A stretch of DNA of 8,224 bases from Candidatus Nomurabacteria bacterium (GTDB taxonomy: Bacteria > Patescibacteriota > Minisyncoccia > Phycocordibacterales > UBA9973): positions 1-8,224 of the forward strand of contig CALRHN010000015.1 of the NCBI GenBank assembly GCA_943359425.1, given 5' to 3'. This document shows positions 5,380 through 8,224 of the stretch, piece after piece. A program made the translations under genes and the position numbers. Every line of letters starts with the position of its first letter. Position 1 is the first letter of the stretch. The notes beneath the pieces were generated by a model that ran no database searches, was not told where the DNA came from, and was given only the letters and a program-made list of their open reading frames with translations.

Positions 5380-6426
5380 ATGTTCAAGAAACTCTACAAA
5401 TTATTTTCAAATGATATCGGCATCGATCTCGGAACGGCGAATACGCTCGTGTATTTGCGCGGCCACGGCATCGTCATCAATGAGCCGTCCGTTGTCGCTA
5501 TCAACCAGAAGACGGGACAGATTGTCGCCGTCGGAACGGAGGCGAAACAGATGATCGGCCGAACGCCGGCGCACATCAAGGCCGTCCGTCCTATCGTCGA
5601 CGGTGTTATTTCGGATTTCGAAGTGACGGAAGAAATGTTGGCCTATCTCATCGGCAAGGCCGAAAAAATTTCAAAGAAATTTTTTCGGCCCCGTGTCGTC
5701 GTCGGCGTCCCATCCTCGATCACGAATGTCGAGATCCGCGCCGTCTATGATGCGGCAAAATCCGCCGGAGCGCGCGAAGTCCACATCATCGAAGAACCGA
5801 TGGCCGCTGCGATCGGCATCCGCTTGCCGGTCAAAGACCCCGTAGGTTCCATGGTCATCGACATTGGCGGAGGAACGACGGACATCGCCGTTATCTCGCT
5901 CGCCGGAATCGTCCGTTCGAAGAATCTCAAGATCGCTGGCGACAAACTCAACAATGACATCATTTCTTACCTGCGCGACGAATTCAAGCTCCTGATTGGC
6001 GAGAAGACTGCCGAAGGCGTGAAGATCGCCATCGGCTCCGTCCTCCCGGGCCCATTCATGGAAGCCGAAGTCCGCGGCCGCGATCTCGTGACGGGACTGC
6101 CGCGCGAAGTCATCGTCACCGACTCCGACATCCGCGAAGCGATCTCGGCATCCATCGCCAACCTCGTCGACGGCGTGAAAGAAGTTCTCGAAACGACTCC
6201 GCCTGAAATACTCTCCGACGTCATGCACCGCGGCATCGTTCTCTCCGGCGGCGGCGCCCTCATTCAGGGTCTCGACCAATTGCTCGAGAGCGTTCTCAAG
6301 ATCCCTATCTATGTCGCCGAAGATCCGCTCTCTGCGGTTGCGCGCGGCTCCGGCGTCGTGCTCGAAGACGTCGAATTCTATGAAGAGCTTTTGATCAACA
6401 CAGAAAATGCAGTCCCTCCCCGCTAG
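5380..6426 (+). CDS. mreB: Rod shape-determining protein MreB (bacterial actin)
   Basis: MreB forms membrane-bound actin-like filaments that guide the cell-wall elongation machinery. The 348 residues match the usual length. The ATP-site motifs are present: phosphate-1 DIGIDLGTANTLVY (12-25), phosphate-2 DIGGGTTDIAV (161-171) and the adenosine motif GIVLSGGGALIQGL (285-298). IEEPMAAAIG (137-146) is also typical. The N-terminal MFKKLYKLF is amphipathic and basic and probably serves membrane binding. It starts 15 bases after proS with no Shine-Dalgarno sequence, and its last 20 bases overlap mreC, so translation is probably coupled. The coding sequence contains a perfect 15-bp inverted repeat at codons 93-104 (EKISKKFFR), described separately. 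The stop is TAG. Retention of MreB suggests a rod or elongated cell with peptidoglycan. Confidence 0.98.
   Translation: MFKKLYKLFSNDIGIDLGTANTLVYLRGHGIVINEPSVVAINQKTGQIVAVGTEAKQMIGRTPAHIKAVRPIVDGVISDFEVTEEMLAYLIGKAEKISKKFFRPRVVVGVPSSITNVEIRAVYDAAKSAGAREVHIIEEPMAAAIGIRLPVKDPVGSMVIDIGGGTTDIAVISLAGIVRSKNLKIAGDKLNNDIISYLRDEFKLLIGEKTAEGVKIAIGSVLPGPFMEAEVRGRDLVTGLPREVIVTDSDIREAISASIANLVDGVKEVLETTPPEILSDVMHRGIVLSGGGALIQGLDQLLESVLKIPIYVAEDPLSAVARGSGVVLEDVEFYEELLINTENAVPPR
5658..5690. repeat. Perfect 15-bp inverted repeat inside mreB
   Basis: GGCCGAAAAAATTTC (5658-5672) is exactly complementary to 5676-5690, separated by only AAA. The 33 bases encode part of AEKISKKFFRP, just before the conserved RPRVVVGVP strand. 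The core is much more AT-rich than the surrounding gene. The mRNA should form a stable hairpin. No T-run follows, so it is not an ordinary terminator on either strand. Confidence 0.85.
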
Positions 6427-7198
6427 AAAAAATCCTCGCAAGAGAAATCAATTCATCGGCACGAGCGTTGCCGTTTTTCTTCTCGCCATCCTTATTATTT
6501 TCCCCGGCGTGACGCGTTCTCTCGGCCACGCAGGGGAATACATTCTTACGCCGGTACTCCATCTTGGTCAGAGCATTGGTCGCGGATTCAGCGCTATGGG
6601 CACGAATTTTCGCTCGAAACGCGCCCTTCAGACCGAGAACGATATGCTCAAGCAACAGCTCGTCGAAGCCGGCGTCCGCATTGCCGATCGCGATGTTCTC
6701 GCCACGGAAAATGCCGACTTGAAAGATATTCTCGGACGTAAAGGAGAGGGCAATCTCGTTCTTGCCACAATCATCTCAAAGCCGAGCCGCTCTCCGTATG
6801 ATACCGTCGTCGTCGATATCGGCGCGAATGCCGGCATATCGGCGGGTGCGGAAGTTTTCGCCTATGGCAATATTCCGATCGGCTCTGTTAGAGAAGTGTA
6901 TCCGACATCGGCCAAGATCGAACTTTTTTCTACGCCCGGCCACAAGGAACTCGTCACGCTCCAAGGCACGAATATTCAGGCCGAACTCACGGGTCGCGGT
7001 GTCGGCAACTTCGAAATGACGCTCTCGCGCGAAGTCGCCGCTCCGACAGGCACGGCCGTACTCTCGACGACGCTCACGCCCTACGTCATCGGCACGGTGC
7101 AGAAAATTCTCTCCGATCCGCGCGATCCGTTCCAGAAGATTCTCATCATGAGTCCGGTCAACATCCAACAGCTCAAATGGGTTGAGATACGGAAATAA
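6407..7198 (+). CDS. mreC: Rod shape-determining protein MreC
   Basis: MreC links the MreB filaments to the periplasmic cell-wall synthesis enzymes of the elongasome. The 263-residue protein has a basic cytoplasmic N-terminus (RKNPRKR, 7-13), one membrane helix (about 15-34), a coiled-coil region (about 68-110, ALQTENDMLKQQL and ENADLKDIL) and then the two beta-barrel domains. These show the usual family pattern around SRSPYDTVVVDIGANAGIS (127-145) and the conserved IGSVREVYPTSAKIELFS segment (158-175). Length is in the normal range. The ATG lies 20 bases inside the end of mreB in another frame, which argues for translational coupling; there is no Shine-Dalgarno sequence. No mreD follows: the next gene, tgt, starts 4 bases after the TAA stop, so mreD is elsewhere or absent. 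Confidence 0.95.
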   Translation: MQSLPARKNPRKRNQFIGTSVAVFLLAILIIFPGVTRSLGHAGEYILTPVLHLGQSIGRGFSAMGTNFRSKRALQTENDMLKQQLVEAGVRIADRDVLATENADLKDILGRKGEGNLVLATIISKPSRSPYDTVVVDIGANAGISAGAEVFAYGNIPIGSVREVYPTSAKIELFSTPGHKELVTLQGTNIQAELTGRGVGNFEMTLSREVAAPTGTAVLSTTLTPYVIGTVQKILSDPRDPFQKILIMSPVNIQQLKWVEIRK

Positions 7199-7202
7199 AT
7201 TT

Positions 7203-8224
7203 GTGAAGCCTCTCTCTTTTCATATTGAAAAAAAGCTCGATGGCGCGCTCGGCCGTGCTGGCGTCATAACGACGCCGCACGGAGATATTCGTACTCCTGC
7301 CTTCGTCTCTGTCGGCACCAAGGGCACGATGAAGGGCATCACGCCCGATATGCTCGCCAGTCTCGGCGCGCAAGTCATGCTCGCCAACACGTATCATCTG
7401 TATCTGCAGCCCGGCGACGAACTCGTCCGCGACGCGGGCGGATTGCACGCATTTGCGAACTGGCACGGCCCGATGATGACGGACTCCGGCGGATTCCAAG
7501 TCTTTTCTCTCGGCGCCGCATTCGGCAAAGGCATTTCAAAAATTCTCCATCCGGTGGATCCGTCGCTCCAGATTCCCGAGCGCTCATCTGCCGATGACGG
7601 CGTTGCGCGTCTCGCAACGATAGGCAACGACGGCGTTTCATTCCGTTCGCATATCGACGGCAGCCTTCATTACTTCACTCCCGAACGCTCCGTCGAAATA
7701 CAGCACAATCTCGGAGCTGACATCATATTTGCCTTCGACGAATGCACGTCGCCGCACGAAGATCGCCGTTATCAGGAAGAAGCTCTCTCGCGTACCCACG
7801 CATGGGCGAAGCGTTCTCTCGAATATCATCGAACGAAACCGAATGCCGAAAAGCAGGCTTTGTTTGGCATCGTCCAAGGCGGCCGCGACGAAGAACTCCG
7901 CAGGAAATCCGCGCGTTTTCTTGCTGGGCTATGTCCGCCAGCTGGCGGATTCGACGGCTTCGGCATCGGCGGATCGTTCGACAAGGACGACTTGCACAGT
8001 GCCGTGCGCTGGGTGAACGAAGAATTGCCCGAAGACAAGCCGCGTCACCTGCTCGGCATCGGCGAACCGGAAGATCTCTTCATGGGCGTGGAGAACGGTG
8101 TCGATCTCTTCGACTGCGTCGCGCCGACGCGCAATGCCCGTAGCGGCGCATCGCTCTATACGAGAGGGGGGAGAATGAATCTTCTCAATGCCGAATACCG
8201 CGAGGATTTTTCTCCGATCGAAAA
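7203..8224 (+). CDS. tgt: tRNA-guanine (queuine) transglycosylase, 3' end outside window
   Basis: Tgt exchanges guanine 34 in GUN anticodons (Asp, Asn, His, Tyr) for a queuine-type base. The GTG start lies 4 bases after mreC and gives the expected N-terminus (TPHGDIRTPAFVSVGT at 24-39). No ATG is near, and GGAA nine bases upstream is only a weak ribosome binding site. Visible motifs are MTDSGGFQVFS (92-102, with the general acid/base Asp94), FAFDECTS (176-183), FGIVQGG (221-227) and LFDCVAPTRNARSG (302-315, with the nucleophile Asp304). The zinc-binding cysteines and histidine would lie past the window end. Odd points: about 30 extra residues at 104-140 compared with the E. coli type; GIGGSF (254-259) where most have A-V-G-G-L-A-V-G-E; and six residues CPPAGG (244-249) encoded by a palindrome that looks inserted. 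At least 340 codons are present. Confidence 0.96.
   Translation, partial: MKPLSFHIEKKLDGALGRAGVITTPHGDIRTPAFVSVGTKGTMKGITPDMLASLGAQVMLANTYHLYLQPGDELVRDAGGLHAFANWHGPMMTDSGGFQVFSLGAAFGKGISKILHPVDPSLQIPERSSADDGVARLATIGNDGVSFRSHIDGSLHYFTPERSVEIQHNLGADIIFAFDECTSPHEDRRYQEEALSRTHAWAKRSLEYHRTKPNAEKQALFGIVQGGRDEELRRKSARFLAGLCPPAGGFDGFGIGGSFDKDDLHSAVRWVNEELPEDKPRHLLGIGEPEDLFMGVENGVDLFDCVAPTRNARSGASLYTRGGRMNLLNAEYREDFSPIE
7934..7949. repeat. Perfect 16-bp palindrome inside tgt
   Basis: TCCGCCAGCTGGCGGA is a perfect palindrome with no spacer. With the two bases before it, it forms 18 bases (7932-7949) coding in frame for CPPAGG, between FLAGL and FDGFGIGG. In the family as I remember it, the corresponding turn is shorter, so the element looks like an in-frame insertion. 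Whether the palindrome recurs in the genome cannot be seen here. Confidence 0.7.

Noticed and set aside
5671..6441. Minus-strand open frame of 256 codons opposite mreB
   Set aside because: It is antisense to the well-supported mreB gene and shows the Asp/Arg-rich composition typical of a shadow frame.
7742..8143. Plus-strand open frame of 133 codons in tgt
   Set aside because: It is an Arg-rich shadow in another frame of tgt, whose catalytic motifs are continuous from 7203 to the window end.
1..8224. CRISPR array, transposon, prophage or defence system
   Set aside because: No regularly spaced repeats, transposase, integrase, nuclease or phage-like genes were seen. All space except short intergenic stretches is taken by identifiable or supported genes.
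1..8224. Recoded TGA (glycine or tryptophan) in these genes
   Set aside because: No in-frame TGA occurs in any of the well-supported genes, which all read through with the standard code.

Overview
The window looks like a chromosomal segment from a Candidate Phyla Radiation (Patescibacteria, most likely Parcubacteria-like) bacterium. This is inference. The signs are very compact packing, almost no Shine-Dalgarno sequences, a short prolyl-tRNA synthetase without the editing domain, a small membrane-anchored thioredoxin-like protein beside a membrane glycosyltransferase, short hypothetical membrane proteins, and small perfect palindromes. No species can be named from the sequence alone. Base composition is moderate, slightly GC-rich by eye, and falls in the small cysteine-rich gene near 1.5-1.85 kb.

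Layout. (1) Bases 1-1420, plus strand: the C-terminal part of a GT2-type membrane glycosyltransferase, then after 6 bases a membrane-anchored protein with a thioredoxin-like CxxC domain, then a strong hairpin that probably ends the unit. (2) Bases 1432-1898, plus strand: a good sigma-70-like promoter, a secreted or anchored 112-residue protein with six cysteines, and a perfect 15-bp stem terminator. (3) Bases 3938 down to 1907, minus strand: rpsB (S2), tsf (EF-Ts), an unknown small membrane protein and tRNA-Thr(UGU). They run as one probable operon into the same terminator, which is symmetrical and serves both converging units. (4) Bases 3939-4113: a divergent regulatory region with overlapping -10-like elements on the two strands, a perfect 18-bp palindrome and a second promoter candidate that would make proS almost leaderless. 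(5) Bases 4114-8224, plus strand: proS, mreB, mreC and tgt (cut by the window end), with gaps of 15 bases, a 20-base overlap and 4 bases.

The two central operons combine translation (S2, EF-Ts, tRNA-Thr, ProRS, tRNA-guanine transglycosylase) with the elongation and cell-shape scaffold (MreB, MreC). The left part is cell-envelope work: a polysaccharide or glycolipid transferase, a redox-type anchored protein and a disulfide-rich small surface protein.

No CRISPR array, transposase, phage or defence gene was seen. The most unusual signals are structural. A 16-bp perfect palindrome lies in frame inside tgt and appears to add about six residues. A similar 16-bp palindromic core sits between rpsB and proS. 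A perfect 15-bp inverted repeat lies inside the mreB coding sequence. All nine complete stop codons are TAA or TAG, with no TGA.
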